Origin: a virus
Reading direction: 5' to 3' (one strand)
DNA: 48,548 nt
Virus record (IMG/VR): IMGVR_UViG_3300038548_000183
Span: 1-48,548 of that record
Each line of letters opens with the position of its first letter. The stretch's first letter is position 1. The notes beneath the pieces were generated by a model, which searched no databases, had not been told where the DNA came from, and was given only the letters and a program-made list of their open reading frames with translations. The translations under genes were made by a program, and so were the position numbers. Positions 38,123-46,720 of the stretch are shown one piece after another.

Positions 38123-38401
38123 ATGAGAGTTATTACGATCAACAAAGCGAACTGGACCGGCGAAGAGATCAAGGTCCGAATCAAAAACGACGGATCTTTC
38201 GAAGTGTACGGTTATGATTTCCGCCTGGTCATCGACGGCGCTCTCGGCGATACCTTCAACGTCTGGGGAGAAGATAAAGAGTTTCCCGTATGCAAGGGAT
38301 ACAATTTCGAAGGTACCTGGATGGCCATCTCGGGCGATTACTCCCGCGAAGATTCCGACGCCTTCGTCGCCGCCATCCAATTACTTTGCAACATCATCTA
38401 G
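38123..38401 (+). CDS. Hypothetical protein after promoter P9
   Basis: 92 residues from ATG 38123 (AAAAGGAG at 10 nt). The in-frame leader ATG 38075 adds 16 residues (MKRTTKTETTKRSKTT). Beta-rich: VITINKANWTGEEIKVRIKN, GSFEVYGYDFRLVIDGALGD; ends with a helix. Unrecognised. Confidence 0.7.
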   Translation: MRVITINKANWTGEEIKVRIKNDGSFEVYGYDFRLVIDGALGDTFNVWGEDKEFPVCKGYNFEGTWMAISGDYSREDSDAFVAAIQLLCNII

Positions 38402-38411
38402 GAGCGGCGAA

Positions 38412-38642
38412 ATGGAATACTTTACAAGCACCTATCGAAAACTTGGCCGGCGCCGGAAGCGGTGCCGAGCCTGCTCCCGCCTCATCCAAGACGGCGAGCT
38501 CGCGACCTTTCGAAAAATCGAAGGCTCCCGCGATACCTCGAACGCAATCCAGGGCCGAGGCCAAATCGTACCCTTTACGAAATGGCTCCCTTTCCATGCG
38601 CCCTGCTTCGACGAGTCTTACCCGGGAGAGCTCAATCGATGA
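38412..38642 (+). CDS. Small zinc-binding-type protein
   Basis: 76 residues; AGGAGCGGCGAA before ATG 38412, starting 10 nt after the previous stop. KRCRACSRLIQDGELATFRK and FHAPCFDESYPG give a Cys/His layout like the 16548-16784 protein, suggesting the two are distant relatives. Function unknown. Confidence 0.7.
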   Translation: MEYFTSTYRKLGRRRKRCRACSRLIQDGELATFRKIEGSRDTSNAIQGRGQIVPFTKWLPFHAPCFDESYPGELNR

Positions 38643-38866
38643 GCCGGGTAAAAGAGATCGCCTTTCGGACCGAGCGCGACGGCCCTTACCGGACCTTTAT
38701 CGCCGAGGGATATCTCGATACGGCGGATCGGCCCTTTACCTTTTACCTGGGAGGCCGGACCGGCCGGACCTGGAAGAATGCATACTCGATCGACGCCGGC
38801 TTCTCCGAGAAGGAGGAGCGGACGATCTCCCGGGCAATTTGGAAGGAGGATAATCGAGATGATTAA
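38639..38866 (+). CDS. Hypothetical protein, end of plus-strand island
   Basis: 75 residues; ATGA overlap with the previous gene. VKEIAFRTERDGPYRTFIAE, FTFYLGGRTGRTWKNAYSID, FSEKEERTISRAIWKED. Its TAA overlaps the TAA of the convergent minus-strand gene (TTAA at 38863-38866). Unrecognised. Confidence 0.68.
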   Translation: MSRVKEIAFRTERDGPYRTFIAEGYLDTADRPFTFYLGGRTGRTWKNAYSIDAGFSEKEERTISRAIWKEDNRDD

Positions 38867-39600
38867 GTAATAAGATTCCCAGACAAAAACGCCGGCCGGC
38901 CCTGGACCTGGGCGGCCCCTTCCGGCGGCGCCGGCGTCGCGTTTCGAAGCTCGAGCGCGACGATAACGAAGGTCGGGTCGGAGCTCACAATAAAATCAAC
39001 GGCCGGTAAAACGACTTGCGACATTTCCAAATAATGACCTCCGCCCTCGCCCGTCGGATTATTTATCAGGGTTACAAATCCGATCCCCGGAGATACCGAC
39101 ATATTCGGCTCCGCATATCCCAAGATCCCGATTTGAGAATTCGCGAGATCCTCGCCGGCCGGGACGGCCAGAGATGGATTAAGGCCCGAGCTCGAAGCGA
39201 TCTCGACCTGGCCAGGCGTCCCGACGATCGCATTTACTCCCAGATTTCCGATATCGGTATTCGAGAATTCGAATACCGTGATCGACTGGCGGAGCATGGT
39301 ACGGTTATATCCGACCGAAGTCGTCCCGGTCGTCGGCGCCTGGGTCAGGCCACGGAAGACCGAGAGCCGGGCCCGGTCGACCCCGCCATGCTCGTAAAGT
39401 ATGCTCGCGAGCAGGGACCAAGAGACCCCATTCCCGATGACCGCCGGGATAATCGGCGGAGGCGAGACCGCGACCTGGACGCCATTCGTTACGAGGATGA
39501 TCGTCTTATTTACGGGAGGCGTATAAGTATCTGTAAACCAAATGCCGGAGTCGGATCCGCCTTCGCTGACGTTCAAAAGTAAAGGGACGATATCGGGCAT
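38863..39600 (-). CDS. Tail protein sharing the hub protein's N-terminal domain
   Basis: 245 residues; start overlaps the tape measure stop as TAATG. MPDI opening, NGVSWSLLASILYEHGGVDR, SITVFEFSNTDIGNLG, and VIVALELRNATPAPP align by eye with residues 1-230 of the 1,006-residue hub protein. Probably a tail-tip ring or decoration part. Beta-rich throughout. Confidence 0.72.
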   Translation of the reverse strand: MPDIVPLLLNVSEGGSDSGIWFTDTYTPPVNKTIILVTNGVQVAVSPPPIIPAVIGNGVSWSLLASILYEHGGVDRARLSVFRGLTQAPTTGTTSVGYNRTMLRQSITVFEFSNTDIGNLGVNAIVGTPGQVEIASSSGLNPSLAVPAGEDLANSQIGILGYAEPNMSVSPGIGFVTLINNPTGEGGGHYLEMSQVVLPAVDFIVSSDPTFVIVALELRNATPAPPEGAAQVQGRPAFLSGNLIT

Positions 39601-42600
39601 TATTCTCCTACTCCCTTCTGCGCCGATCCGACGACCTCGAGCATTTGCTCCTGACGCCGGAGGAAGAGCTCCTCGATAAAGGCGTCGCCGCCATCGCCGG
39701 CCAGGAATTCCCGGAAGGTCGCCGAGTCGAGCGCCTGGATATTGATCGTAATCGACCCGCCCGGGATCCCGCCGCCTGGGAGGAGGCCCTCCTCTTCCGC
39801 ATCGACCGTGGTCAAGGCCGTAAGCGAATCGACGATTTCCTGGAGCTTCTCGACCAAGAGCTCGAATCCCTCGCCGAAGGTCTGGATAAGCATATCCAGG
39901 CGATCGATAAAGACGTCGCCCAATTGCTCGGCGGTACGGACGCCCGGGCCCTCTTCCTCGGCCAATTCCTCGGCGCTCTTGACGGTGAAAGCCTCGGCCC
40001 CGCCGACCGAGCGGATCCCGCCCTCGCCGAAAATCTCGATAAATCTCTTATTGAATGCTTCGAAATCCCCTTCGGCGGCGGCGGCCGCTTCGGCCGAGAG
40101 ATCGAAAACCTGGCCGAATGCCTCGAGATTTGCGAAGGAGGCGATAAGCTCGTCGACCGAGCCGGTCGCCTGGGCCGCCGGAAGGAGGATATCCCGGAAG
40201 GCGAGCGGGCTCGCCAGGATATCCTTACGAATAGGCTTAAATTGCTCCTCAGAGAGCCCCAGGCCCTCGGTAAAGCCCGTAAGGGTATCCTTGGATACCT
40301 CGACGCCGAAGTCTCGCATAACCTCCTTTACGCCCGCTTCCAGAGGTGTTTTCGTAAAGAGCTTAAAGGCGCCGAAGATCGCGAGGCCGATTCCCACGAT
40401 GGCGCCCGTAATCGGATTCGTCAGGAGCGGAGCCAATTTTGAGAAGGCCGTCCCGATTGTCGAGCCGATCGATTTAAACGTACCGCCGATATTGAGGCCG
40501 CCGAGCAGACCTCCGGCCGGGCCCTTTGCGCCGGCGAGCTTTGAAAAGATCGTATCGGCCAGGTTTGAGGCGAAGCGTTGCCCGATCTTGAGGATGGGCT
40601 TAAAGATCGACCCGGCGAAAAGAGAGAGCATCGTCCGGCCCAGATTTTTGACCGTATCGAGGAGGCTATTCGCCAGGCCCTTAAAGGAGAAATCCATCGT
40701 CTGGATTGATTTTAAGAAATTCCCCAGGACGTCGCCGATCGCATTATTCCAGGATTCCCGAAAGTCGTCGGCGAGCTCGATATTCCGCTTCTTCGCCTCC
40801 GAGTCCGCGATAAATGCCTTGGTATTTTTGCCGAGCTCGACCCCGAAGAGCTTGGCGCTTTTCGCCGCCGCCGAGATCCTGGTCCCAAATTTCGCGGTGA
40901 TTCTCTCGGCCGATACTCCGAGGCTCGCGTAATCGGCGATCTCGCGCTCGAGCTTATTGATTTCGTCGCCGGCCTCCTTCGTTTCTTTGTCGAGCTCCTT
41001 CTGGGTCTTCGCGAGGCGTAAGACGTCTTGAGCCGCGGCGTCCGCGGGCCCGCTCAGGCTCTTAAGCCGGCCTTCGAAATCCCGGACCGCGAGGCTTAAT
41101 TGCGGGATCGCCTGGCCGGCGAGAAGGCTCGAGATTCCGAGCGTCTTGATTTCCGCATTCGCCAGTCTTAAAGCCTGGACCGCCGCCTGGAGATCGGGCG
41201 GAAGTTTCTCGATCTCGATATCCATCGCCGCGAAGAGCCGAGCGGCGCCGTCTGCTTTCAGGCCGGCCGCCTCGATTTGGTCCGCGAAGGCGAGCGCGAA
41301 TTCTGCGGCCGACGTCCCGGCCTCCTTGGCCAGGTTAAATTGAGCCGTCAGATTTCGGAAAGGCTGGAGAGAATTCTTCGTTGATTCGGCCGCGAGCTTC
41401 TGGGCCTTGGCCAGGCGCTCGGCCGACTTGGCCGCCGCTTCCGCCTGCTTCTCGGAGGCCGCCGCCGCCGCCGACTGCTCGGCCGCCAGGGCCTCCGTTG
41501 CCTCGGCCGCTTCTCTCTCGACCCGGGCGAGATTCTCGAGCTCCTCCGCGGTCGGCTGGGCCTGCTCCTGGATATCTTTCATTTTCAGGCCGACGAGCTC
41601 GAGGCCGTTTCGAAAGCTCTCCAGGTCTTGGGTCTCTTGGAATCTTGCGAAGAGCTCGTCGAGGCTCTCTCCGATATCAGGCGGGAAGAGATCGCCGGCC
41701 GCCGCCTGGCGGAGAGCGTTAAAGGATCCGAGTACCGAGGTACTCATATCTTGAGCGTCGCGGGAGACCTGGGCCGAAATGTCCGCGAAATCCTGGGCCG
41801 CCGAGGCAAATTCTGCGACCTTGAACGCGGCGAAGCCGAAGACAAAAACCGTCGAGAGAGCGATCGCCAGGGTCGCGAGGATGGGCAGGAGGCCCGAGAG
41901 GATTCCGCCGAAGGTAAGCATCGCCCCGCCGCCGGCCGCGGCGCCGGCTCCCAAGGCCGCGGCGGCCAAGACGAGAGATCCGATACCCGAGACGATGGGC
42001 CCGACGATAAGGAGGATCGGCCCGAGAGCGGCCAGGAGTCCGCCGACCGCCAGGATGACCTTTTGCATTGGCGTGGAGAGATTCCCGAAGCTCTCGGCGA
42101 GGGAGCCGACGAGCTTGAGAAAAGATTGTAAGGCTGGAATTACGTCGGAGATGACGATGGGAAGGAGCTTCGTCCCGAGCTCGGTTACGATCGCGGAGAG
42201 GGACGTCTTAAGCTGGCGGAAGAGAAAGTCGGCTTCCTGCCTGGTCCGCTCGAAGCCCTCGTCGACGATCCCGAGCGAGTCGGCGATCTTCTCGGTATTC
42301 TCGGCGAAGATATCGGCCTGGGATCCGGTGACCGCCAGGATGCCCGAAAGGGCCCGGAGATTCGGGAAGACTTCGGCGACCTGGATCCCGGCATCCCGGA
42401 GCCGCTTCGTCAGGTCGAGGAAGGCCGCCGCGAGACCTTTTTCCTTTACGCTTTGCCGCAATTGATCGACGGAGAAATTGATCTTATCGAGCGCCTCGAC
42501 CGTCGGGCCCGAAGGCGTCTTCGCGAGTATTTGCAGGGCCGACCGGAGGGACGTCACGGCCTCTTCGGCCGAAACGCCGACCCGGGTAAAGGTCGCGATA

Positions 42601-43235
42601 AATCCGCCGACCTCGGCGAAGGTAATGCCCGTCTCCGCGGCGATCCCCAGGACACGGCCGAGGGATCCGGCGAGCTCCGAGGCTTCGAGATTTCCCTCTC
42701 GGACCGTCGCGACGAGGATATCGGTCGCTCGAGCGGCGTCCAGGTTTTCGATTCCGTATGCGTTGACCGCCGACGTAACCGCCCTGGCGATCTCCGCCGT
42801 ATCTCCGAGGCCGATCGCCGACGCCTTGGCCGCCTGCGTCAAAATATTCATGGCCTCCGAGCCACGCTGGCCGGCCGAGGTAATGACGAAGAGCGCCTTC
42901 GCGAGCTCTTGCGGACCGACCGCGGCCGTCTTTGAGAGCGCGAGTACCTCCGTCGAGAGACCTTTTACTCGCTCCGCCGAGAGCCCGACCAAGGTCTCGA
43001 TCTTCGTCATTTCCCGAGAGAAGTCGCTCCCAAATTTGACCGCGGCGCCGGCGGCCGCGATAAGCGGGAGGGTCAGGCCGATGGACAAAGACCTTCCGAC
43101 CTGCGTAAAGCCCGACCCGATCGTCTGGAGGGATCGGCCGAGTTTTTGCTGGGCCCCGGAAATATCCTTTTGGAACGTCCCGAAATTCGCCCGTATATCG
43201 ACAAAGGCTTCGCCGATTTGTCCGAAATCAGCCAT
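39600..43235 (-). CDS. Tail tape measure protein
   Basis: Sets tail length and occupies the tail tube. 1,211 residues. The N-terminus matches the PhageMin/TP901 tape-measure core: FGTFQKDISGAQQKLGRSLQ, FGSDFSREMTKIETLVGLSA, ALFVITSAGQRGSEAMNILT, ARATDILVATVREGNLEASE. Hydrophobic segments near 370-460 (LLAALGPILLIVGPIVSGIG) and a long alanine-rich coiled coil at about 560-620 follow. Overlaps the T chaperone frame by 8 nt. The longest gene in the window. Confidence 0.93.
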   Translation of the reverse strand: MADFGQIGEAFVDIRANFGTFQKDISGAQQKLGRSLQTIGSGFTQVGRSLSIGLTLPLIAAAGAAVKFGSDFSREMTKIETLVGLSAERVKGLSTEVLALSKTAAVGPQELAKALFVITSAGQRGSEAMNILTQAAKASAIGLGDTAEIARAVTSAVNAYGIENLDAARATDILVATVREGNLEASELAGSLGRVLGIAAETGITFAEVGGFIATFTRVGVSAEEAVTSLRSALQILAKTPSGPTVEALDKINFSVDQLRQSVKEKGLAAAFLDLTKRLRDAGIQVAEVFPNLRALSGILAVTGSQADIFAENTEKIADSLGIVDEGFERTRQEADFLFRQLKTSLSAIVTELGTKLLPIVISDVIPALQSFLKLVGSLAESFGNLSTPMQKVILAVGGLLAALGPILLIVGPIVSGIGSLVLAAAALGAGAAAGGGAMLTFGGILSGLLPILATLAIALSTVFVFGFAAFKVAEFASAAQDFADISAQVSRDAQDMSTSVLGSFNALRQAAAGDLFPPDIGESLDELFARFQETQDLESFRNGLELVGLKMKDIQEQAQPTAEELENLARVEREAAEATEALAAEQSAAAAASEKQAEAAAKSAERLAKAQKLAAESTKNSLQPFRNLTAQFNLAKEAGTSAAEFALAFADQIEAAGLKADGAARLFAAMDIEIEKLPPDLQAAVQALRLANAEIKTLGISSLLAGQAIPQLSLAVRDFEGRLKSLSGPADAAAQDVLRLAKTQKELDKETKEAGDEINKLEREIADYASLGVSAERITAKFGTRISAAAKSAKLFGVELGKNTKAFIADSEAKKRNIELADDFRESWNNAIGDVLGNFLKSIQTMDFSFKGLANSLLDTVKNLGRTMLSLFAGSIFKPILKIGQRFASNLADTIFSKLAGAKGPAGGLLGGLNIGGTFKSIGSTIGTAFSKLAPLLTNPITGAIVGIGLAIFGAFKLFTKTPLEAGVKEVMRDFGVEVSKDTLTGFTEGLGLSEEQFKPIRKDILASPLAFRDILLPAAQATGSVDELIASFANLEAFGQVFDLSAEAAAAAEGDFEAFNKRFIEIFGEGGIRSVGGAEAFTVKSAEELAEEEGPGVRTAEQLGDVFIDRLDMLIQTFGEGFELLVEKLQEIVDSLTALTTVDAEEEGLLPGGGIPGGSITINIQALDSATFREFLAGDGGDAFIEELFLRRQEQMLEVVGSAQKGVGE

Positions 43236-43596
43236 CGGATCCTTCCCTCTTGAGATTTAAATCGCCCGTCATCTCTTCGACCAGGTCTTTAAATTCCGCC
43301 TTCGCCTGGTCGACCGTCTTCTTATCCGGCCGTCCGCTCTTGGCGCCCATCCTGGAGAGGATCGTCCGAAGAGCCGGCATCCGTTTCGACCGTTGCCAGG
43401 CCGCGCTCATATATGCGGCCGAGACCGCCGATTGCTGGGATAGCTGGGTCCGATAGACGAAGCCGTCGACCTGGAGCATGACGTCGCGAAGGGACGAATC
43501 CCAAAACTCCGCCGGCGCCAGGCCGCATTTTACCGACCAGGTTAAGAGCTTTTCGAGGTACGCCGAGAAGTCTTCGATTTTTTCTTTCGGGCCGCT
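43228..43596 (-). CDS. Tail assembly chaperone, T part (made by -1 frameshift from G)
   Basis: 122 residues in the -1 frame relative to G, entered at the A9 run and ending at 43228. It reads KEKIEDFSAYLEKLLTWSVK, GLAPAEFWDSSLRDVMLQVD, VSAAYMSAAWQRSKRM, then a charged end, the usual second half of G-T chaperones. It has no start of its own except a late ATG 43479. Fusion helps assemble the tape measure with tail tube subunits. Confidence 0.82.
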   Translation of the reverse strand, partial: SGPKEKIEDFSAYLEKLLTWSVKCGLAPAEFWDSSLRDVMLQVDGFVYRTQLSQQSAVSAAYMSAAWQRSKRMPALRTILSRMGAKSGRPDKKTVDQAKAEFKDLVEEMTGDLNLKREGSDG

Positions 43597-44030
43597 TTTT
43601 TTTTCTTACCGGCGCCGTTACCCGGCGCGTCGATCTCGACGCCCATCGCGGTCGGGAAGTAAGCCGAGAAGCATTCGGCGAGCGGCGTCTGTACGCCTGG
43701 GATCCCGCCGCAATCGGTCAAGATATCCGACGTCTCTTCGAGGGTATAGGGAAGGGTCCGCGTCTTGAATTTCGACCGGAAGCCCTCCAGGCCGGCAAGA
43801 AGAAGCGCGAGGATCTCGGTCATACCGACCTCGAGAGCCAGGGCGTCGATCGCCTGCTCCCGCTCCGCCGCCTTCTTCTTGCTTATCGCCTCGCTCGCCC
43901 GTCCGACGTGCTGAAATAGCTTCGTCAGGCGGAGGCCCGTCTCCTGCTCCATCACCATTATCGAAAGATTTGTGATTAAGATCGGATAGTTTCGAGTCCG
44001 CCCTTTCAAGACGAATTGAGGTATGCCCAT
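43542..44030 (-). CDS. Tail assembly chaperone, G part
   Basis: 162 residues in the zero frame; AAAAGGAGCG before ATG 44030. Helical middle (ERLAIDALALEVGMTEILALL-like), TLEETSDILTDCGGIPGV, AECFSAYFPTAMGVEID, and a lysine-rich end created by the slippery A-runs. Lies between tail tube and tape measure, the conserved position for this gene. Confidence 0.82.
   Translation of the reverse strand: MGIPQFVLKGRTRNYPILITNLSIMVMEQETGLRLTKLFQHVGRASEAISKKKAAEREQAIDALALEVGMTEILALLLAGLEGFRSKFKTRTLPYTLEETSDILTDCGGIPGVQTPLAECFSAYFPTAMGVEIDAPGNGAGKKKKAARKKKSKTSRRTSKSS
43579..43604 (-). other. Programmed -1 frameshift site
   Basis: On the minus strand nine As (43604-43596) precede GCGGCC; the zero frame reads AAG-AAA-AAA-AAA-GCG, and a -1 slip gives AGC-GGC-CCG, the T frame. 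A second run of six As at 43583-43578 offers the same shift. Downstream GC-rich sequence could form the stimulating structure. Confidence 0.8.
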
Positions 44031-44051
44031 CGATTACGCTCCTTTTCAGGT

Positions 44052-44462
44052 TTACGGACTGACGACGACCCAGGCACCGGAGAGACGGAAGGCCAGGGAA
44101 ACGAGCCCCGCATCCTGGTCGGGAAAGGTCTCCGACCGCGTCTCGATAAATGCCGTCGCGTCTTCAATGTCCGCGCCCTGGAATCGCCGGCGGATGGTAA
44201 TAGCGGTCCCATTCCGACTGGCGTCTTTCAAGGCCAAGTAACCGGCGTCTCCATTGATAAAGAGCATATCGAGAGCGACCGTCTGGGTCAGGCGACCCAT
44301 TAAGACCTCTTCGATCCGCCCCGTATCTTTCGAGGATACGTCGATCAAGTTATTCGATTCGTCGAAGGTTACGTCGCGCTGGCCGGCCGCAATTACGAAG
44401 CTCGGCGAGGAGACCCCGACGTCGACGAGGATTAAAACATCAGCACCATTAATTCCGCTCAT
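44052..44462 (-). CDS. Major tail tube protein
   Basis: 136 residues from ATG 44462 with AAAAGGAGAAAAG. SGINGADVLILVDVG, QRDVTFDESNNLIDVSSKD, GYLALKDASRNGTAITIRRR, ETFPDQDAGLVSLAFRLSGAW is the standard TP901-type tail tube pattern. Hexamers stack to form the tube. Preceded by a 150-bp gap, the largest in the tail operon, suggesting strong own translation control. Confidence 0.88.
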   Translation of the reverse strand: MSGINGADVLILVDVGVSSPSFVIAAGQRDVTFDESNNLIDVSSKDTGRIEEVLMGRLTQTVALDMLFINGDAGYLALKDASRNGTAITIRRRFQGADIEDATAFIETRSETFPDQDAGLVSLAFRLSGAWVVVSP

Positions 44463-44525
44463 GTGCTTTTCTCCTTTTATGAGAATTGAAAAAGGCCGCC
44501 CGAATTGGTCGGCTCGTATAAGTCT

Positions 44526-44556
44526 GGGCCGCTCAAAGGACTGGAGAGAGCGGCCC
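44526..44556 (-). other. Hairpin in the gap before the tail tube gene
   Basis: Perfect 9-bp stem GGGCCGCTC/GAGCGGCCC with a 13-nt loop and no T-tract. Sits in the 153-bp gap 44463-44615 with no coding sequence; may stabilise or set the 5' end of the tail tube mRNA. Confidence 0.5.
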
Positions 44557-44615
44557 AGGATTGACCCCGGAGGAGGAGAGAAGAGAGTCTCGCCCGAGGC
44601 CAAAGTCGAAAAATT

Positions 44616-45035
44616 TTATGGTTGATAAACGAAGGAGACCGTTACGATTCTCGCCGTGACCTCGCCCTCGCTCGGTCCGACCCGCGGGCCCGAGGCGGCG
44701 GTCCGCATATTGCTGGTCCCGATGGCCAAGGTCGATCGATGGAGAAGGTCGCGGACCCGATTCGCGATTTCCATGACGGCGTCTTCGTCTCCGGTGTCAT
44801 CGGCGACGATCCAAATATCCCGAGTCACGTCCCGGCATACGACCTCTTTATCGCTCGAGTCGGCCTCGACGTCCGAGACGTCTCCGTATGTCCAGATATA
44901 GGGCCGCTTGGCGTCAGGAGGTACCGTTTTCCCGGTGAAGATGGCCAGCCCTGCGTCGAACGGAGCCAAGAGGCCCGCCAGTACACTATCGGCCGATAAA
45001 GCCGCGTAAATCGCGATCGTCGTGATATCCGACAT
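44616..45035 (-). CDS. Tail terminator/completion protein (DUF3168-like)
   Basis: 139 residues. Opening TTIAIYAALSADSVLAGLL, PYIWTYGDVSDVEADSSD, VTRDIWIVADDTGDEDAVME, IANRVRDLLHR and a C-terminal VTVSFVY match the DUF3168/gp17-type tail completion family that caps the tail tube at the neck. Position just before the tail tube agrees. Confidence 0.8.
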   Translation of the reverse strand: MSDITTIAIYAALSADSVLAGLLAPFDAGLAIFTGKTVPPDAKRPYIWTYGDVSDVEADSSDKEVVCRDVTRDIWIVADDTGDEDAVMEIANRVRDLLHRSTLAIGTSNMRTAASGPRVGPSEGEVTARIVTVSFVYQP

Positions 45036-45038
45036 TTC

Positions 45039-45437
45039 TTAAGGATCCTTCGCGACGCCGACGCCGATCGGCGCCCGAGCCATTACGACCCGCCAGTACG
45101 GCCGCGGGCCCTGGTTGATATTCCGCCCGAGCGCGTCGGTCCCGACGAAGCCGAATTCGAGGCGCCTCGAGTAAGGTACGTTGGTAAAGATCCGAAGCGA
45201 GACCGCGAAGATGCTGGTCTTTATTTTAAATTCGAAGCCCTTTTGTAATTTGGTCGTCCGCTTATGCGGAGATTCTCCGACCCGGCTCGCCGGCGGGTAA
45301 GGCGTATTGAGGATCCGCTCCAGGTCGGCGATGATGAAGACGGCCAAGGTCTTCATATTAAAGGCGATAAGTTTTTTTACCTTCCGGGTAAACGCCGCCT
45401 CCCGGATCTTTAACTCGAGTTTCGCTCGAGGCGCCAT
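45039..45437 (-). CDS. HK97 gp10-like neck protein
   Basis: 132 residues. NTPYPPASRVGESPHKRTTKL, GFEFKIKTSIFAVSLRIFTN, YSRRLEFGF, PRPYWRVVM are the hallmarks of the HK97 gp10/minor tail family joining head and tail. Tight spacing with both neighbours. Confidence 0.82.
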   Translation of the reverse strand: MAPRAKLELKIREAAFTRKVKKLIAFNMKTLAVFIIADLERILNTPYPPASRVGESPHKRTTKLQKGFEFKIKTSIFAVSLRIFTNVPYSRRLEFGFVGTDALGRNINQGPRPYWRVVMARAPIGVGVAKDP

Positions 45438-45438
45438 A

Positions 45439-45768
45439 TCATCCCTCTTGGATCTCCTCGACCATGACCTTATGATAAATGGGGATCGATGGCTCGATCC
45501 GTTTTACTCGGACGTGAAAGGTCCGGGCCCCGAAAATAATCTTATCGCCGATCCTGACGTCGACCCCCGCATCGAAGTAAATCGCATGGGAGACCCGGCT
45601 CTCTTCCTTCCCGAGTACCGCCAGGTCTTTCGCCGTTACTGGATTGACCCGGCCGATGACGACCGCGGCGCTCGAGTAAACCTCGTCGAATCCGCCATGA
45701 CCATTATCGACCGGCGCCGATCTTTGGATATCGAGCGAATGGATTAAAAGATGGCCGATCGATCGCAT
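45439..45768 (-). CDS. Head-tail stopper/joining protein
   Basis: 109 residues from ATG 45768 (TAATG overlap, GGAGAAAACGGTA). HLLIHSLDIQRSAPVDNG, GFDEVYSSAAVVIGRVNPVT, SRVSHAIYFDAGVDVRIGDK and IIFGARTFHVRVKRI match the head-closure family (HK97 gp9/SPP1 gp16-like). Completes the neck block. Confidence 0.75.
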   Translation of the reverse strand: MRSIGHLLIHSLDIQRSAPVDNGHGGFDEVYSSAAVVIGRVNPVTAKDLAVLGKEESRVSHAIYFDAGVDVRIGDKIIFGARTFHVRVKRIEPSIPIYHKVMVEEIQEG

Positions 45769-46418
45769 TACCGTTTTCTCCAGTATTCCTGGACCCAATC
45801 GCCGAAAATTTCCGTCGGCCTCGGCCGGCCGTGAAAGCAAACGACGTGCGCCGTCGGCGGGAAGACCCCGCGCTCCCGACAGTGAATTTTATACGAGACG
45901 AATTGGTCCGGGTATTCGTCTTGCCAGAAACGGATCCAGGACGGCGGGACCAGCATCTTTATAAAATCCTGGTCGCTCCGATATTTCGAGATGAAGGTCC
46001 GCGGCGACGCCTTAAAGGTCTCGTATATTTGGCCGAGGCTTCCGGCCGTCCATCCCATTATCCCGGTACCCCATCCGGCCTGGAGGCGATAGAAGTCGCG
46101 GAGCAAGACCAGGTCGCAATCGATCGTCCCGGAAAGGTGACTGACGTCCCGGACGACGATCGTATCCAGGTCGAAGTATAGGACCGGCTCGCCCTTCTGG
46201 AAAAGGTCCGGCCGGAAGAGCTCGATCTTCGCCCACCATCCCGGCCAGGTATGCTCGAGCGGCCGCCAGTCGATCCAGGATCCGCCGACTTTGAGATCGG
46301 TTAAACATACGAAGCGATGAGGCTCTCGGATCTTTTCGAAACAAGACCTCTCGAGCTTCTCGACCCAGGTCGCATCGAAGTCTCCGCCGGACCGCAGGAC
46401 GGCCGCGACCGTCAACAT
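45768..46418 (-). CDS. Glycosyltransferase-like protein with D-x-D motif
   Basis: 216 residues from ATG 46418 (46433 is an alternative). MLTVAAVLRSGGDFDATWVE, WWAKIELFRPDLFQKGEPVL, YFDLDTIVVRDVSHL with the D-x-D metal site, then SDQDFIKMLVPPS and VVCFHGRPRPTEI. The layout fits GT-A fold transferases related to family 8. May glycosylate a virion or host surface component; substrate unknown. Confidence 0.7.
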   Translation of the reverse strand: MLTVAAVLRSGGDFDATWVEKLERSCFEKIREPHRFVCLTDLKVGGSWIDWRPLEHTWPGWWAKIELFRPDLFQKGEPVLYFDLDTIVVRDVSHLSGTIDCDLVLLRDFYRLQAGWGTGIMGWTAGSLGQIYETFKASPRTFISKYRSDQDFIKMLVPPSWIRFWQDEYPDQFVSYKIHCRERGVFPPTAHVVCFHGRPRPTEIFGDWVQEYWRKR

Positions 46419-46720
46419 TTCCGCTCGAGCCATTTCTCCAGGCGCCGGAGCCCGCCCTCGAGCCATTCGACCAGGCGAAAGATCCCGGCCGCCTCCAGGA
46501 TATCCTCGCCGAGCTCGCGGACCTGGCGCCGGAGCTCCTCCATTTGGTACGCGAAGGTCCCGGGCGGAGGCCCTGGCCATGCCTCGAGAAGGCGCCCGTC
46601 GCTGGGATCGTATCCGGTCTCGAAGAGGATCCGCCATCTCTTACACTCCCGGCAATATACCGAGACGCCCTCGCGGCCAAATTCCCATCGGGTATCGATA
46701 TGGCGATGGGCCTGCTTCAT
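46412..46720 (-). CDS. Hypothetical CxxC protein
   Basis: 102 residues from ATG 46720, ATGA overlap with the upstream nuclease-like gene. WEFGREGVSVYCRECKRWRI suggests half a zinc site; the C-terminus is a long helix (YQMEELRRQVREL, RRLEKWLERKC). Unrecognised. Confidence 0.65.
   Translation of the reverse strand: MKQAHRHIDTRWEFGREGVSVYCRECKRWRILFETGYDPSDGRLLEAWPGPPPGTFAYQMEELRRQVRELGEDILEAAGIFRLVEWLEGGLRRLEKWLERKC

Noticed and set aside
39645-43260. Several long plus-strand frames
   Set aside because: All mirror the tape measure gene, whose minus-strand frame has clear family motifs.
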